A DNA stretch of 64,000 bases from Pseudomonas wadenswilerensis (GCF_900497695.1 NZ_UIDD01000003.1:230234-294233); one strand, 5' to 3'; numbered from the stretch's first letter, positions 33,800-43,987 are shown. Translations and numbers: made by a program. Notes: generated from the letters alone by a model not told the origin.

Positions 33800-34657
33800 T
33801 TACTTGTCGTCGAGATTCAGGTGCAGGTTGTCGATCAGGCGGGTGGCACCCAGGAAGGCGGCCACCAGGATCACCAGATCGCGGTCTTCAGACGCTGCCG
33901 GACGCAGGCTCAGGGCCTGGCGAATTTCCAGGTAGTCCGGGCGAAAACCTGCCGCGCTCAGTTGTTGCTGACCATTGGCGATCAACGCCGGATAGTTGCG
34001 TTCACCCTGCTCAATCGCGGCGGCCATCTGGCTCAGCACCCGATACAACGCTGGCGCCGTGGCGCGCTGTTCGTCGCTCAGGTAACCGTTGCGCGACGAC
34101 AGCGCCAGGCCGTCTTCGGCGCGCACGGTCGGCTCGCCGATGATCTGGATCGGCATGTTCAGGTCACGTACCAGCGCGCGAATCACCGCCAACTGCTGGA
34201 AGTCCTTCTGACCGAACACGGCCAGGTCTGGCTGGACCATATTGAACAGCTTGCTGACCACCGTCGCCACGCCTTCGAAATGGCCCGGGCGGCTGGCACC
34301 GCAAAGCCCGTCGGAAAGCTGCGGGACACTGACCCGGGTCTGCCCGGCCATGCCGTCCGGGTACATCTCCTCGACGGTCGGGGCGAACAGCAGGTGGCAG
34401 CCGGCCTGGAGCAGTTTCTCCTGGTCGGCGGCGAGGGTTCGCGGGTACTTGTCGAGGTCTTCGCTGGGGCCGAACTGCAGCGGGTTGACGAAGATGCTGG
34501 CGACAACGAAATCGACCCGTTGCGCGGCTTTGGTCACCAGCGCGGCATGGCCGCTGTGCAGGTTGCCCATGGTCGGCACGAAGCCGATGCGTTTGCCTTC
34601 ACTGCGCGCCCGCGCCACGGCGGCGCGCAGTTCGCGGACGGTCTTGACTGTATTCAT
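33800..34657 (-). CDS. panC: Pantoate-beta-alanine ligase (pantothenate synthetase)
   Basis: PanC joins pantoate and beta-alanine with ATP to make pantothenate for CoA. The 285-residue protein carries the HIGH-like motif [15 protein letters not shown] and the second nucleotide-binding segment [10 protein letters not shown]. Its ATG overlaps the panB stop as ATGA, so the two are translationally coupled. No panD (aspartate decarboxylase) follows; after 124 bases pgi begins. Confidence 0.97.
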   Translation of the reverse strand: MNTVKTVRELRAAVARARSEGKRIGFVPTMGNLHSGHAALVTKAAQRVDFVVASIFVNPLQFGPSEDLDKYPRTLAADQEKLLQAGCHLLFAPTVEEMYPDGMAGQTRVSVPQLSDGLCGASRPGHFEGVATVVSKLFNMVQPDLAVFGQKDFQQLAVIRALVRDLNMPIQIIGEPTVRAEDGLALSSRNGYLSDEQRATAPALYRVLSQMAAAIEQGERNYPALIANGQQQLSAAGFRPDYLEIRQALSLRPAASEDRDLVILVAAFLGATRLIDNLHLNLDDK

Positions 34658-35454
34658 GCACTGAACCCGTGTTCGCTGCCGGGGAAGCTGACATCCTTGA
34701 CCGCGGCTACATAAGCCTTGAGCGCGCCTTGAATGTCGCTCTGGCCGGCCATGAAGTTCTTCACGAACTTTGGTACCCGGCCGGTCAGCGACAGGCCGAG
34801 CATGTCATGCAACACCAGCACCTGGCCGTCGGTGGCGCTGCCGGCGCCGATGCCGATCACCGGGATGCTCACCGCCTGGGTGATTTCCGCGGCCAGCTCG
34901 GTCGGTACGCATTCGAGCAGCAGCATGGCCGCACCGGCCTGCTCCAGGGCGATGGCGTCGGCGCGCATCTGCCGAGCCTGGTTTTCCTGGCGGCCTTGAA
35001 CCTTGTAGCCACCGAGAATATTCACGGTCTGCGGGGTCAGGCCCATATGGGCACAGACCGGCACGCCACGCTCGGCCAGCAGGCGGATGGTTTCCGCCAG
35101 CCAGGCGGCGCCTTCGACCTTGACCATGTGCGCACCAGCCTGCATAAGCGCGCCGCTGTTGGCGAACGCCTGCTCGGTGGTGGCGCAGGCCATGAACGGC
35201 AGGTCGGCGAGAATCAGCGCACCTTCGTTGCCGCGTTTGACGCAGGCGGTGTGGTAGGCCATCTCGGCATTGGATACCGGCAAGGTGCTGTCATGGCCTT
35301 GCAGGACCATGCCCAGGGAGTCACCCACCAGCAATACTTCCACGCCGGCCCGGCTGGCGGCCTGGGCAAAGGTCGCGTCGTAGCAGGTCAGCATGGTTAT
35401 TTTCTCACCCTTGGCCTTGAGGCTCTGCAGGGTGGTCAGGGTTACTTCTGGCAT
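34654..35454 (-). CDS. panB: 3-methyl-2-oxobutanoate hydroxymethyltransferase
   Basis: PanB adds a hydroxymethyl group to 2-oxoisovalerate to give ketopantoate, the first step of pantothenate synthesis. The 266-residue TIM-barrel enzyme shows [19 protein letters not shown] near residue 21, the metal/substrate motif [20 protein letters not shown] and [23 protein letters not shown] lies nine bases before its ATG. It heads a panB-panC pair; folK lies 252 bases upstream on the same strand. Confidence 0.97.
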   Translation of the reverse strand: MPEVTLTTLQSLKAKGEKITMLTCYDATFAQAASRAGVEVLLVGDSLGMVLQGHDSTLPVSNAEMAYHTACVKRGNEGALILADLPFMACATTEQAFANSGALMQAGAHMVKVEGAAWLAETIRLLAERGVPVCAHMGLTPQTVNILGGYKVQGRQENQARQMRADAIALEQAGAAMLLLECVPTELAAEITQAVSIPVIGIGAGSATDGQVLVLHDMLGLSLTGRVPKFVKNFMAGQSDIQGALKAYVAAVKDVSFPGSEHGFSA

Positions 35455-35516
35455 GAAAAGGAATCCTCGTTCAGGCGCTGTGAAAAACGACTGCGTACAA
35501 CGCGTGTATTCATCTT

Positions 35517-35566
35517 CTGGAACAGCACATCATCGATCGTGGTGTTTGAAATACGACCTGTTCCAG
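35517..35566. repeat. Inverted repeat upstream of panB
   Basis: CTGGAACAG (35517-35525) and CTGTTCCAG (35558-35566) are perfect complements separated by 32 bases, about 60-110 bases upstream of the panB start. This could be a leader hairpin or a two-half-site operator. Confidence 0.5.
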
Positions 35567-35648
35567 GCCTATATACGCCTTTTTGCGGCGCTCGGGGCGC
35601 CACGGGACGCCTATAGTCGTGAGCGAGGGGGCTGAAGTCAATTACCCT

Positions 35649-35710
35649 GTTACCGCATTGTTACTAATGCGCTGTTACGGGCGTTACCGGCTGGGGGATC
35701 GCCCGGTTAC
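35649..35710. repeat. Cluster of five GTTAC (GTAAC) words
   Basis: GTTAC occurs at 35649, 35660, 35674, 35683 and 35706, one run including GCATT-GTTACT-AATGC. The first two are one helical turn apart. Five copies in 62 bases of GC-rich DNA is more than expected by chance. It lies between folK and panB; the last copy touches the folK stop. Its role is unknown. Confidence 0.4.
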
Positions 35711-36183
35711 AGGCGTTCCAGACCGACGAACGGGCAATCTGCCAGTAATTGGGACAGGGGCCGCTGATCGGCCAGGCAGAAGTCTTCGGGTACCAGTTCG
35801 GCCAGTGGGTAAAGGACGAACGGTCGGGCCTGCATGTGGTAATGCGGCACTTTCAGGCGCGGCACATCGATGACCTGGTCGCCGTACAGCAGGATGTCCA
35901 GGTCGAGGGTGCGCGGGCCCCAGCGCTCCTTGCGCTCGCGGCCCTGATCGGCCTCGATGGCCTGCAGCGCATCGAGCAGGTCGAGCGGCGCCAGGGCGGT
36001 CTCCAGCGCCGCCACGGCATTGGTGTAGCGCGGCTGGCCGGGCGACAGCGAGTCGCTGGTGTAGAAGGCCGAAACCCCGGCCAGGGCGCTTTCATGCAAC
36101 TGCCCCAGCGCCTCGACGGCGCTGCGCAGTTGTTGCTCGGGATCGGCCAGGTTGCTGCCCAGGCCAATGTAGGCGCGGATCAT
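35707..36183 (-). CDS. folK: 2-amino-4-hydroxy-6-hydroxymethyldihydropteridine pyrophosphokinase
   Basis: FolK transfers pyrophosphate from ATP to hydroxymethyldihydropterin, supplying the substrate of FolP. The 158-residue protein starts MIRAYIGLGSNLADPEQQL and has the signature RWGPRTLDLDILLYGD with the Mg-binding Asp pair, plus VPHYHMQARPFVLYPLAEL. It lies three bases after pcnB, a conserved gammaproteobacterial pairing. Confidence 0.96.
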   Translation of the reverse strand: MIRAYIGLGSNLADPEQQLRSAVEALGQLHESALAGVSAFYTSDSLSPGQPRYTNAVAALETALAPLDLLDALQAIEADQGRERKERWGPRTLDLDILLYGDQVIDVPRLKVPHYHMQARPFVLYPLAELVPEDFCLADQRPLSQLLADCPFVGLERL

Positions 36184-36186
36184 GTG

Positions 36187-37575
36187 TTACTCGCCTGCTG
36201 CGCCGTCGGCACGCTTGCGCTTGCTCGGGCTACGCTTGCGTTTGCGCGGGCCGGCACCGGCACCTTCATCGCGGTTGCCCAGCTCGCGGATCATGTCGCG
36301 GCGCTCGCTGTCGTTGCAGTCCTGATAATCGGTCCACCACTGGCCAAGGCCATCGGTTTCTTCGCCAGCGCTTTCACGCAGCAGCAGGAAGTCGTAACCG
36401 GCGCGGAAGCGCGGGTTGTCGAGCAACAGGTCGGCACGCTTGCCGCTGCGCCGTGGCAGGCGCTCCTGCATGTCCCAGATCTCGCGAATCGGCATGGTGA
36501 AGCGCTTGGGGATAGCGATGCGCTGGCACTGCTCGGCGATCAGCTCGTGAGCGGCTTCATTCATCGCCGGGATCGGCGGCATGCCACGGCTTTGCAGGCG
36601 CAGGGCGCGACCCGGCAGCGCCGGCCAGAGCATGGCGGCGAACAGGAAGGCCGGGGTTACCGGCTTGCCCTGCCTGACGCGCAGGTCGGTATTGATCAAT
36701 GCCTGGCTGATCAAGGTGTGGGTGTAGGTCGGATGCTCTTCGAGCGCCTCGGCACTGGCCGGGAACAGAGGGTCGAACAGCTCCAGGTCGACGAGCATTT
36801 CGAAGGTGTCGGCAGCCTGCCCGGAGAGGAACAGCTTGAGCGACTCTTCGAACAGGCGCGCCGCCGGGATCTCGCGCAGCATCGGCGCCAGCTGGCGAAT
36901 CGGCTGCACGGTGTGCTTCTCGATGCCGAAATTGAGCTTGGCGGCGAAACGCACGGCACGCAGCATGCGTACCGGGTCTTCCTGATAGCGCTGGGTCGGG
37001 TCGCCGATCAGGCGGATCAGGCGGTTGCGGATGTCGTGCACGCCGTTGGCGTAATCGAGGATGCGCTCGCTGACCGGATCGTAATACAAGGCGTTGATGG
37101 TGAAGTCGCGGCGCTGCGCGTCTTCTTCCAGGGTGCCGTAGACATTGTCGCGCAGGATCCGCCCACTCTCGTTACGCGACGAGGTGTGGCTGTTCTCTTC
37201 TTCGCTTTCCGGGTGGTTGGCGCGGAAGGTGGCGACTTCGATGATTTCACGCCCGAAATGGATGTGAACCAGTTTGAAACGGCGACCGATGATACGGGCG
37301 TTACGAAATTCGGCGCGGACCTGTTCAGGGGTGGCGCTGGTGGCGACGTCGAAATCCTTGGGGGTGATGCCCAGAAGTTGGTCCCGCACGCAGCCACCGA
37401 CCAGGTAGGCCTGGTAGCCAGCGTTTTGCAGGCGCTCGACGATGTTCACCGCATGGCGACTGAACTGGCCGCGTTGCAGCGAATGTTGACCACTATTGAT
37501 CACTTCGGGCGTGGTGCGAATATGGTGCTGGCCACGCACGGTAGGACGGAATGACTGGAACAGCTTCTTCAGCAT
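36187..37575 (-). CDS. pcnB: Poly(A) polymerase I
   Basis: PcnB adds 3' poly(A) tails that target RNA for decay. From ATG 37575 (MLKKLFQSFRPTVRG) it is 462 residues; in-frame starts at 37626 and 37647 are possible but lack ribosome sites, and the true start is uncertain. The nucleotidyltransferase motif YLVGGCVRDQLLGITPKDFD has the catalytic Asp pair, and ENSHTSSRN and RDFTINALYYD are family marks. The tail is strongly basic (KRKRSPSKRKRAD), as expected for RNA binding. It is separated from cbrB by crcZ. Confidence 0.95.
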   Translation of the reverse strand: MLKKLFQSFRPTVRGQHHIRTTPEVINSGQHSLQRGQFSRHAVNIVERLQNAGYQAYLVGGCVRDQLLGITPKDFDVATSATPEQVRAEFRNARIIGRRFKLVHIHFGREIIEVATFRANHPESEEENSHTSSRNESGRILRDNVYGTLEEDAQRRDFTINALYYDPVSERILDYANGVHDIRNRLIRLIGDPTQRYQEDPVRMLRAVRFAAKLNFGIEKHTVQPIRQLAPMLREIPAARLFEESLKLFLSGQAADTFEMLVDLELFDPLFPASAEALEEHPTYTHTLISQALINTDLRVRQGKPVTPAFLFAAMLWPALPGRALRLQSRGMPPIPAMNEAAHELIAEQCQRIAIPKRFTMPIREIWDMQERLPRRSGKRADLLLDNPRFRAGYDFLLLRESAGEETDGLGQWWTDYQDCNDSERRDMIRELGNRDEGAGAGPRKRKRSPSKRKRADGAAGE

Positions 37576-37710
37576 GGGATGCACTGTTTGAAGGAATGTT
37601 CGGCCAAAAACGAAGAATGGCCGCATGATGGGCGGGGATTCTAGCATTTACTCGGAGGATGGTGTAGGCGGTCGCGTCGGACGACGCACGGACAGGCTGG
37701 GGCGGGCAGG

Positions 37711-38077
37711 AACTACAAGGGGAGCCGAAGCTCCCCAAGAAGTAGTTGCGTGCTCTTATTGTTTTTTTGCCGGGCTTCTTGTTTTTGTTGAGTGCCCTGC
37801 CCACAAAAAAAGCTTGTGGGCGGTCTCCCTAATCGGGATCAAGAGCAAACGGATTGCTTTGGTCGCTGAGGTTGCAATGATCATGCGATCCAACCAGTTC
37901 AGGCCCTGCTTGAGTGCAGTTTTTATTGTTCTCTGCCTGGTTGTGGGGCAAGCCCCAAATACAACTCCTCTCCAAAAGAATCAGTTAGCTGCGCCTCCGC
38001 CGTCTTGTTCTTATTGTGCGTGAGCCGATTCGTCTTATTTTTATTGTCTTTTGCAGTGCTTGTTATTGTTCTTGTAC
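37711..38077 (-). ncRNA. crcZ: CrcZ small RNA, Hfq/Crc decoy
   Basis: CrcZ titrates Hfq/Crc and so relieves carbon catabolite repression; it is transcribed from a CbrB- and sigma-54-dependent promoter downstream of cbrB. The region has no coding frame and carries at least six A-rich CA motifs on the minus strand, including ACAAGAACAATAACAAGC (at 38075), AATAAAAATAAG (near 38043), CACAATAAGAACAAG (38018), CAATAAAA (37928), CAACAAAAACAAG (37790) and CAATAAGAG (37763). The 3' end is a GGGGAGC-TTCG-GCTCCCC hairpin (37719-37736) inside a longer AACTAC/GTAGTT stem. The predicted length of about 367 nt agrees with CrcZ of P. putida. The exact ends are inferred. Confidence 0.93.
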
Positions 38078-38086
38078 CAAACATAT

Positions 38087-38102
38087 AGCAGGTGCCGTGC
38101 CA
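38087..38102 (-). promoter_or_regulatory. Sigma-54 promoter of crcZ
   Basis: On the minus strand TGGCACGGCACCTGCT has the invariant GG and GC dinucleotides exactly ten bases apart (-24/-12). The start predicted from this is about 38077, right before the first CA motif. The enhancer sites for CbrB would lie upstream, in the region after the cbrB terminator. Confidence 0.9.
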
Positions 38103-38161
38103 ACTTTTGCAAACCCCAGTAAAACAAGGGGTTGAAGCGTTTTTTGACAGCCTGGAGGGCG

Positions 38162-38201
38162 AAAAAAAACCGGGGCTTCGTTACCTTAAGCCCCGGTTTT
38201 T
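38162..38201 (-). terminator. Intrinsic terminator of cbrB
   Basis: CCGGGGCTT (38170-38178) pairs with AAGCCCCGG (38188-38196). The A-run at 38162-38169 gives a U-run on the minus strand, and a T-run also follows on the plus side. It separates cbrB from crcZ, so crcZ has its own transcript. Confidence 0.9.
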
Positions 38202-38283
38202 GTTACGACTTCATGTTGCGGTAACAGTTTGTCGCAAGGTGACGGTGTTACCGCCGTGCACCCGCACAACCTGCTGAAACGGC

Positions 38284-39723
38284 TCAGCTTTCGCTGGTGG
38301 CGCCACTCTTGCGTCGCGGAATACCCAGGCGCTGACGACGCTCCCACAGGCACTTGCGACTGACCCCGAGCTTGCGTGCAAGCTCGGTCTCGGTCATGTG
38401 GTCCTGGTGCTCGAGGACGAAATGCTGGAAGTAATCTTCCAGTGACAGATCTTCGGTCGGCTCGTGGCTGGTGTTGCTGGCGTTGCTGCCGGTACCCGGC
38501 AGGCCGGCAAACGGATCGTCGTCTACCAGGTCACTGAGTTCGATGTCGATGCCGAGCAGGTCGGCAGAAATTTCCGGGCTCTCGCACAGGATCACCGCAC
38601 GCTCCACGGCGTTCTCCAGTTCGCGCACGTTACCTGGCCAGGAGTAGTGCCGAATGGCTTGCTCAGCGTCGTGGGCGAAGCGCAGGTCGTTGCGCCCGAC
38701 CCGCGCACTCTGGCGGGCGAGGAAGGCATTGGCGATCTCGTTGACGTCGGCACCGCGCTCGCGCAAGGCCGGCAACTTGAGGGCGATGACGTGCAGGCGG
38801 TAATAAAGGTCTTCACGGAACTGGCCGACCTTGGCCAGGTTCTTCAGGTCGCGGTGGGTCGCGGCGATCAGGCGCACATCGACCTTTTGCGATTGCACCG
38901 AACCGACCCGGCGGATTTCGCCTTCCTGCAGCACGCGCAACAGGCGCGCCTGGGCTTCGAGTGGCAGTTCGCCGATCTCGTCGAGGAACAGCGTACCGCC
39001 ATCGGCGGCCTCGACCAGACCGGCACGTCCGGCACTGGCACCGGTAAAGGCGCCTTTTTCGTGGCCGAACAGCTCCGACTCGATCAGGGTTTCCGGGATG
39101 GCCGCACAGTTCACCGAGATCATCGGTGCCTTGGCCCGCCGCGAGAGGTTGTGCAGGGCGCGGGCCACCAGCTCTTTACCGGTTCCCGATTCGCCCTGGA
39201 TCAGCACATTGGAGTCTGTTGGGGCGACCTTGCGGATCTTGCTGTACAGGTCTTGCATCGGTGGGCAGGAGCCGATGATGCCGATCTCGCCATTGGCCGC
39301 ATTGCTGGCCGCGGCCTTGTCGCCACCTGCAGACTTGCCGTTGCCCCGTTCAGCGGGCGCGGCGGGCGCGTTCTGCCGGTCGCGCAGGATGCGGGCCACG
39401 GCCTGCAGCATTTCGTCGTGATCGAATGGCTTGGCGATGTAGTCCACCGCACCCATTTTCATCGAGTCGACGGCAGAACGCAGGCTCGCGTAGCTGGTCA
39501 TGATCAGTACCGGCGTGCCCTGGCCGAGCTTGATCAGTTCGGTGCCAGGCGCGCCCGGTAGGCGCAGGTCGCTGACAATCAGGTCGAAGGTCGCAATGCT
39601 GAAGCGTTCCTGGGCTTCCTGCACCGAGCCGGCCTCGCTGACCTGGTACTGGTTGCGCTCAAGCAATCGGCGCAACGCCGAGCGGATAATGGTTTCGTCT
39701 TCGACGATCAGAATATGCGGCAT
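38284..39723 (-). CDS. cbrB: Sigma-54-dependent response regulator CbrB
   Basis: CbrB is the NtrC-family partner of CbrA that activates crcZ and genes for use of amino acids and other carbon sources. The 479-residue protein has a receiver domain with the acceptor Asp52 (SDLRLPG) and an AAA+ domain with Walker A GESGTGKE, the sigma-54 contact loop GAFTGA and Walker [12 protein letters not shown] Fis-type helix-turn-helix closes it ([20 protein letters not shown]). It lies 22 bases after cbrA and is followed by a strong terminator and crcZ. Confidence 0.97.
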   Translation of the reverse strand: MPHILIVEDETIIRSALRRLLERNQYQVSEAGSVQEAQERFSIATFDLIVSDLRLPGAPGTELIKLGQGTPVLIMTSYASLRSAVDSMKMGAVDYIAKPFDHDEMLQAVARILRDRQNAPAAPAERGNGKSAGGDKAAASNAANGEIGIIGSCPPMQDLYSKIRKVAPTDSNVLIQGESGTGKELVARALHNLSRRAKAPMISVNCAAIPETLIESELFGHEKGAFTGASAGRAGLVEAADGGTLFLDEIGELPLEAQARLLRVLQEGEIRRVGSVQSQKVDVRLIAATHRDLKNLAKVGQFREDLYYRLHVIALKLPALRERGADVNEIANAFLARQSARVGRNDLRFAHDAEQAIRHYSWPGNVRELENAVERAVILCESPEISADLLGIDIELSDLVDDDPFAGLPGTGSNASNTSHEPTEDLSLEDYFQHFVLEHQDHMTETELARKLGVSRKCLWERRQRLGIPRRKSGATSES

Positions 39724-39745
39724 TGATTCAATTCTCTCGACGGTC

Positions 39746-42700
39746 TCAGTTCACAGCGGACGTCGCTACGACATGGCGCGGCAGGGTCACTCGGATCCGG
39801 GTGCCACGTTGGCTCTGGCTATCGGCCGGGCTGTCGATGGTGATTTGTCCATAATGCTCTTCCACGATGGAATAGACCAGAGCAAGCCCCAGTCCGGTAC
39901 CTTCGCCCGGGTCCTTGGTAGTGAAGAAGGGTTCGAACAGACGATCCATGATGTTTTTCGGGATACCGCTGCCTTCATCCTCGACGATCAGGTCGACGGT
40001 ATGTTCGCTGGCTTCGCTCTTGACCCGTACGGCGCTGCCGGGCGGGGAGGCGTCGCGGGCGTTGGACAGCAGGTTGATCAGCACCTGGGCCAGGCGTTGC
40101 GGGTCGCCCTCGACCCAGTGTTCCGGGTCGCACAGGTTGAAGAACTGTACTTCGAAATTGCGCCGGTTCAAGGCCAGCAGACCGATGGCATCCTGGGCCA
40201 CTTCGGCCAGGCACACCGGCTCATCGCTGTGCTGGTGGCTGCCGGCATGGGCAAAGCTCATCAACGACTGGACGATGCGCGAGATGCGTTTGGTCTGCTC
40301 CAGGATCTGGCTGCTCAGCTCGGTGATTTCGCCATCCTCTTCGCGCTCTTCGCGCAGGTTTTGCGCCAGGCAGGCGATACCGGTGACCGGGTTGCCGATC
40401 TCGTGGGCAACCCCGGCGGCCAGGCGGCCGATGCTGGCCAGGCGCTCGGAGTGCACCAGCTTGTCTTCCAGGGCCTGGGTTTCGGTGAGGTCTTCGACCA
40501 GCAGCACCAGGCCACTGTTACCCGGTGCCAGCGGCTCGTCGATGGCCGCCTTGTGCAGGTTCAGCCAGCGGGTCTGGCCGTCCAGGCCCAGGCGTTGCTT
40601 ATGCAGGTGTTCGTCGGGCACGTTGATGAAGCCCAGCAGCAGGCCGCGCCAGGGTTCGCCGATGGTGGTCAGGCGCGAGCCGACCACGCGCTTGGCGGGG
40701 ATACCGGTGAGCTCTTCCATGGCCTTGTTCCACATCAGGATTTCCTGGTCCTTGGCCAGCGAGCAAACACCCATCGGCAACTCTTGCAGGGTCTGGCGGT
40801 GGTAACGGCGCAGGGCGTCGAGCTCGGCGGCCAGGCCAGTCAGGCGCGAGTGGTAGTCTTCCAGGCGGCTTTCGATGAAGTGGATGTCCTCGGTAACGTA
40901 GTTTTCGTTACCGGACTTGTAGGGCAGGAAGGTCTCGACCATGTCCTGGGCCACGCTCGGGCCCATCAGCCCTGACAGGTTGGCCTCGATGCGGTCGCGC
41001 AGACGGCGCAGGGCATAAGGGCGGCGCTCGTCGAACGGCAGGTAGAGGTCGCGCAGGGCCTGTTCCACTTCCTTCTGTGCGGCCTTGGCACCCAGGGGCT
41101 TGGCCAGCTGGGTAGCGAACTCCTGGGGCGAGGCGGCGTGCAGCTCGCGGCGTTGCGGGCGGCGCACGTTATCCACCGCACAGGCCTCGGCGGCGCTGAC
41201 TTCTTCACTGCTGGCGTTGGTGAACAGCGAGATCAGGGTAAACAGCAGCACGTTGGCGGCCAGCGAGGCGATCGCGGCCATGTGCCAACTGGTGTCGTCG
41301 AGCACATAGATCATGTTCAGCAGCGGGATGTAGAAGCCCTGCAGGTTGCCCACCAGCGGCAACAGCATGGTCACCATCCACACCAGGATCCCTGCCAGCA
41401 GGCCGGCAATGAAGCCGCGGCGGTTGGCGGTCGGCCAGTACAGCACCGAGAGCACGCCCGGCAGGAACTGCAAGGTGGCAACGAAGGCGACGATGCCGAG
41501 GTTGGCCAGGTCCTGCTGGCTGCCCAGAGTCAGGTAGAAGCCGAAACCGGCGGCGATGATGGCAACGATCAGCGCCCGGCGGGTCCACTTCAGCCAGCGA
41601 TAGATATTGCCCTCGGCCGGTGGCTGGTACAGCGGCAGCACCAGGTGGTTCAGGGCCATGCCCGAAAGTGCCAGGGTGGTGACGATGATCAGCCCGCTGG
41701 AGGCCGATAGCCCGCCGATATAGGCCAGTAACGCCAGCGCCTGGTTGTTGGCGGCGATGCCCAGGCCCAGGGTGAAGTATTCCGGGCTGGTGCTGGCGCC
41801 CATTTTCAGGCCGGCCCAGAGAATCAGCGGCACGGCCAGGCTCATCAGCAGCAGGAACAGCGGCAGGCCCCAGCTGGCGCTGACAAGCGAGCGCGGGTTG
41901 AGGTTTTCGGTAAAGGCCATGTGATACATGTGCGGCATGACGATGGCCGAGGCGAAGAACACCAGCAGCAGGGTGCGCCATGGGCCTTCCTGCAACGGTG
42001 TGTGCAAGGCGGCGAGGGCGGTCTGGTTCTGCAACAACCAGACTTCCAGTTCATGCGGACCGCCGAAGACGCCGTACAGCGCATAAAGGCCGATACCGCC
42101 CAGGGCCAGCAGCTTGATCACCGACTCGAAGGCAATGGCAAACACCAGGCCTTCGTGTTTCTCCCGGGTGGCGATGTGCCGCGAGCCAAAGAAGATGGTG
42201 AACAGGGTGATCAGCGCGCAAAAGGCAAAGGCGACCCGCGCCTTGACCGGCTCGCCGGTAAGAATACTGATCGAGTCAGCCACCGCCTGGATCTGCAGCG
42301 CCAGCAACGGCAGTACGCCAATCAACATGAAGATGGTGGTGAGCGCCCCGGCCCAGGTGCTGCGAAAGCGGAAGGCGATCAGGTCGGCCAGCGACGACAA
42401 TTGATAGGTACGGGTGATCTTCAGGATCGGGTACAGCAGCACCGGCGCCAGCAGGAAGGCCCCGGATACCCCGAGGTAACAGGCGAGAAAGCCGTAGCCG
42501 TACTGGTAGGCCAGGCCCACCGAGCCATAAAAGGCCCAGGCACTGGCATAGACGCCCAGCGACAGGGTGTAGGTCAGCGGGTGGCGGATGATCGAGCGCG
42601 GGATCATCCCGCGTTCGCTGACCCAGGCCACGCCGAACAGCACCAGCAGGTAGGCGGCGCTGATCAGGATCATCTGGGTCAGGCTAAAGCTCATCGGCAT
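39746..42700 (-). CDS. cbrA: Sensor histidine kinase CbrA with transporter-like N-terminus
   Basis: CbrA phosphorylates CbrB and controls carbon/nitrogen balance. The 984-residue protein joins an SLC5 sodium/solute-symporter-like membrane part (about the first 500 residues, many helices), a PAS-like segment, a HisKA domain with the phospho-acceptor His in [12 protein letters not shown], and an HATPase domain ([27 protein letters not shown]). The start is uncertain: GTG 42703, ATG 42700 and ATG 42694 are all in frame and none has a clear ribosome site. The cbrX stop overlaps this region, pointing to translational coupling. Confidence 0.95.
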   Translation of the reverse strand: MPMSFSLTQMILISAAYLLVLFGVAWVSERGMIPRSIIRHPLTYTLSLGVYASAWAFYGSVGLAYQYGYGFLACYLGVSGAFLLAPVLLYPILKITRTYQLSSLADLIAFRFRSTWAGALTTIFMLIGVLPLLALQIQAVADSISILTGEPVKARVAFAFCALITLFTIFFGSRHIATREKHEGLVFAIAFESVIKLLALGGIGLYALYGVFGGPHELEVWLLQNQTALAALHTPLQEGPWRTLLLVFFASAIVMPHMYHMAFTENLNPRSLVSASWGLPLFLLLMSLAVPLILWAGLKMGASTSPEYFTLGLGIAANNQALALLAYIGGLSASSGLIIVTTLALSGMALNHLVLPLYQPPAEGNIYRWLKWTRRALIVAIIAAGFGFYLTLGSQQDLANLGIVAFVATLQFLPGVLSVLYWPTANRRGFIAGLLAGILVWMVTMLLPLVGNLQGFYIPLLNMIYVLDDTSWHMAAIASLAANVLLFTLISLFTNASSEEVSAAEACAVDNVRRPQRRELHAASPQEFATQLAKPLGAKAAQKEVEQALRDLYLPFDERRPYALRRLRDRIEANLSGLMGPSVAQDMVETFLPYKSGNENYVTEDIHFIESRLEDYHSRLTGLAAELDALRRYHRQTLQELPMGVCSLAKDQEILMWNKAMEELTGIPAKRVVGSRLTTIGEPWRGLLLGFINVPDEHLHKQRLGLDGQTRWLNLHKAAIDEPLAPGNSGLVLLVEDLTETQALEDKLVHSERLASIGRLAAGVAHEIGNPVTGIACLAQNLREEREEDGEITELSSQILEQTKRISRIVQSLMSFAHAGSHQHSDEPVCLAEVAQDAIGLLALNRRNFEVQFFNLCDPEHWVEGDPQRLAQVLINLLSNARDASPPGSAVRVKSEASEHTVDLIVEDEGSGIPKNIMDRLFEPFFTTKDPGEGTGLGLALVYSIVEEHYGQITIDSPADSQSQRGTRIRVTLPRHVVATSAVN

Positions 42701-42860
42701 CACGTTGGCTCTGCAGGATAAAGGTCACGACGATCAGGATCAGCCAGAGCAGGTAAGGGCGATACCAGGCACCGGTTGGCTCGATCCACCAGTCCATGAT
42801 GGCCGGGGAGAACAGGTAGATCCCCACGACCAGAAGCAGGACCAAACGATAGATATACAT
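42684..42860 (-). CDS. cbrX: Small membrane protein CbrX, overlapping cbrA
   Basis: A 58-residue frame from ATG 42860 (MYIYRLVLLLVVGIYLFSPA...) with two hydrophobic helices: LVLLLVVGIYLFSPAIM and PYLLWLILIVVTFIL. It ends QSQRDADEL. Its TAG at 42684-42686 lies inside cbrA, so the reading frames overlap by up to 17 bases. A short cbrX frame overlapping cbrA has been described in Pseudomonas; the position and overlap match. It is likely cotranscribed and helps translation of cbrA. Whether the peptide itself has a role in the CbrA membrane module is open. Confidence 0.85.
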   Translation of the reverse strand: MYIYRLVLLLVVGIYLFSPAIMDWWIEPTGAWYRPYLLWLILIVVTFILQSQRDADEL

Positions 42861-42983
42861 GCTGGCCTCAAAGGTTAGGGCGCTGCGGCTTGGACTTATT
42901 ATTGGCGCAAATGGCTGCGGCGATGGTAACGGGCTTGTGCGTTTTTGCCAAAGAATTGAATTTACTAGGCTTTCTGCATGACT

Positions 42984-43050
42984 GGTAGGAGCGGGCTTGC
43001 CCCGCGATCAAGTGCGGATTGCCCTCATCGCGGGGCACCGCCGCTCCTGC
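42984..43050. repeat. REP pair (REPIN), second family
   Basis: GGTAGGAGCGGGCTTGCCCC plus GCGAT (42984-43008) is nearly complementary to ATCGCGGGGCACCGCCGCTC plus CTGC (43027-43050). It lies just after the gluQ stop and upstream of cbrX. The arms differ from the pair at 1478 and match the single copy at 23626. Confidence 0.82.
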
Positions 43051-43055
43051 AAGGG

Positions 43056-43949
43056 TCAGTGCAGGTCGGCCTCGGGCACGCTCAGGCGTCGGGGCAGGGC
43101 GTCGGGGTTCCAGTGCAGTGCGGCATGCGCCAGCACTTCGCCCGGGGTGCCTTGCTCCATGCCCGCTTCGGTCGCCTGGCCCAGCGCGCGCAATGCCCGC
43201 AGCAGCAAGGGCGTCGCCTGCTCGGCGGCCAGTGGCGGTGAACGGTAGGACTTGCCCAGCTTGTGTCCGTCCGGCTGCACGATCAGTGGCACATGCAGGT
43301 AACGCGGTTGCGACAGCCCCAGCAATTCTTGCAGGTACAGCTGGCGTGGAGTGTTGTCGAGCAGGTCGGCGCCGCGGACGATATCGGTCACCCCTTGCCA
43401 GGCGTCATCCAGCACCACGGCCAGTTGATAAGCGTACAGGCCATCGCGGCGGCGAATGACAAAGTCGCCGACCTCGCGGCCCAGATGCTGTTCGAAACGG
43501 CCCTGGACCCGGTCATCGAAATGGTAGGCCAGCTCTGGCACCCGTACGCGGATGGCCGCGTCCTCGCAGCCGTGCCCGGCGTTGCGGCACAGGCCCGGGT
43601 AAACGCCGTGATAGCCTTCGAGCTGCTTGCGCGAGCAGGTGCAGGCATAGGCCAGACCCTGACGGAACAGGCGTTCGATCACTTCGGCATAGGCCTCGTG
43701 GCGCTGGCTCTGGTACACCACCTCGCCATCCCATTCCAGGCCGTAGCTTTCCAGGGTGTTGAGGATCGCTGCCTGGGCGCCGGGGGCTTCGCGGGGCGGG
43801 TCGATGTCTTCCATGCGCACCAGCCAGGTGCCGCCGACCGCACGCGCGTCCAGCCATGAGGCCAGGGCGGCGACCAGCGAGCCGAAGTGCAGGAAACCAC
43901 TGGGGGTAGGGGCGAAGCGCCCGATGTAGCGAGGGTTGTTCATGCTCAT
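43056..43949 (-). CDS. gluQ: Glutamyl-Q tRNA(Asp) synthetase
   Basis: This GluRS-like enzyme attaches glutamate to queuosine in the anticodon of tRNA-Asp; it lacks the anticodon-binding domain of true GluRS. The 297-residue length fits. The HIGH-like motif is APTPSGFLHFGSL, the KMSKS-equivalent is HKLGKSYRS, and the zinc ligands are in CTCSRKQLEGYHGVYPGLC. It lies 72 bases downstream of dksA, the usual coupling. An in-frame ATG two codons later is an alternative start. Confidence 0.95.
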   Translation of the reverse strand: MSMNNPRYIGRFAPTPSGFLHFGSLVAALASWLDARAVGGTWLVRMEDIDPPREAPGAQAAILNTLESYGLEWDGEVVYQSQRHEAYAEVIERLFRQGLAYACTCSRKQLEGYHGVYPGLCRNAGHGCEDAAIRVRVPELAYHFDDRVQGRFEQHLGREVGDFVIRRRDGLYAYQLAVVLDDAWQGVTDIVRGADLLDNTPRQLYLQELLGLSQPRYLHVPLIVQPDGHKLGKSYRSPPLAAEQATPLLLRALRALGQATEAGMEQGTPGEVLAHAALHWNPDALPRRLSVPEADLH

Positions 43950-43987
43950 GGACGCAACTGCAGAGGAATACGTATAGCCATAAATGA

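Noticed and set aside
31876..37554. Long plus-strand frames opposite pgi, panC, panB, folK and pcnB
   Set aside because: All five minus-strand genes are intact with family signatures; the plus-strand frames lack ribosome sites and motifs.
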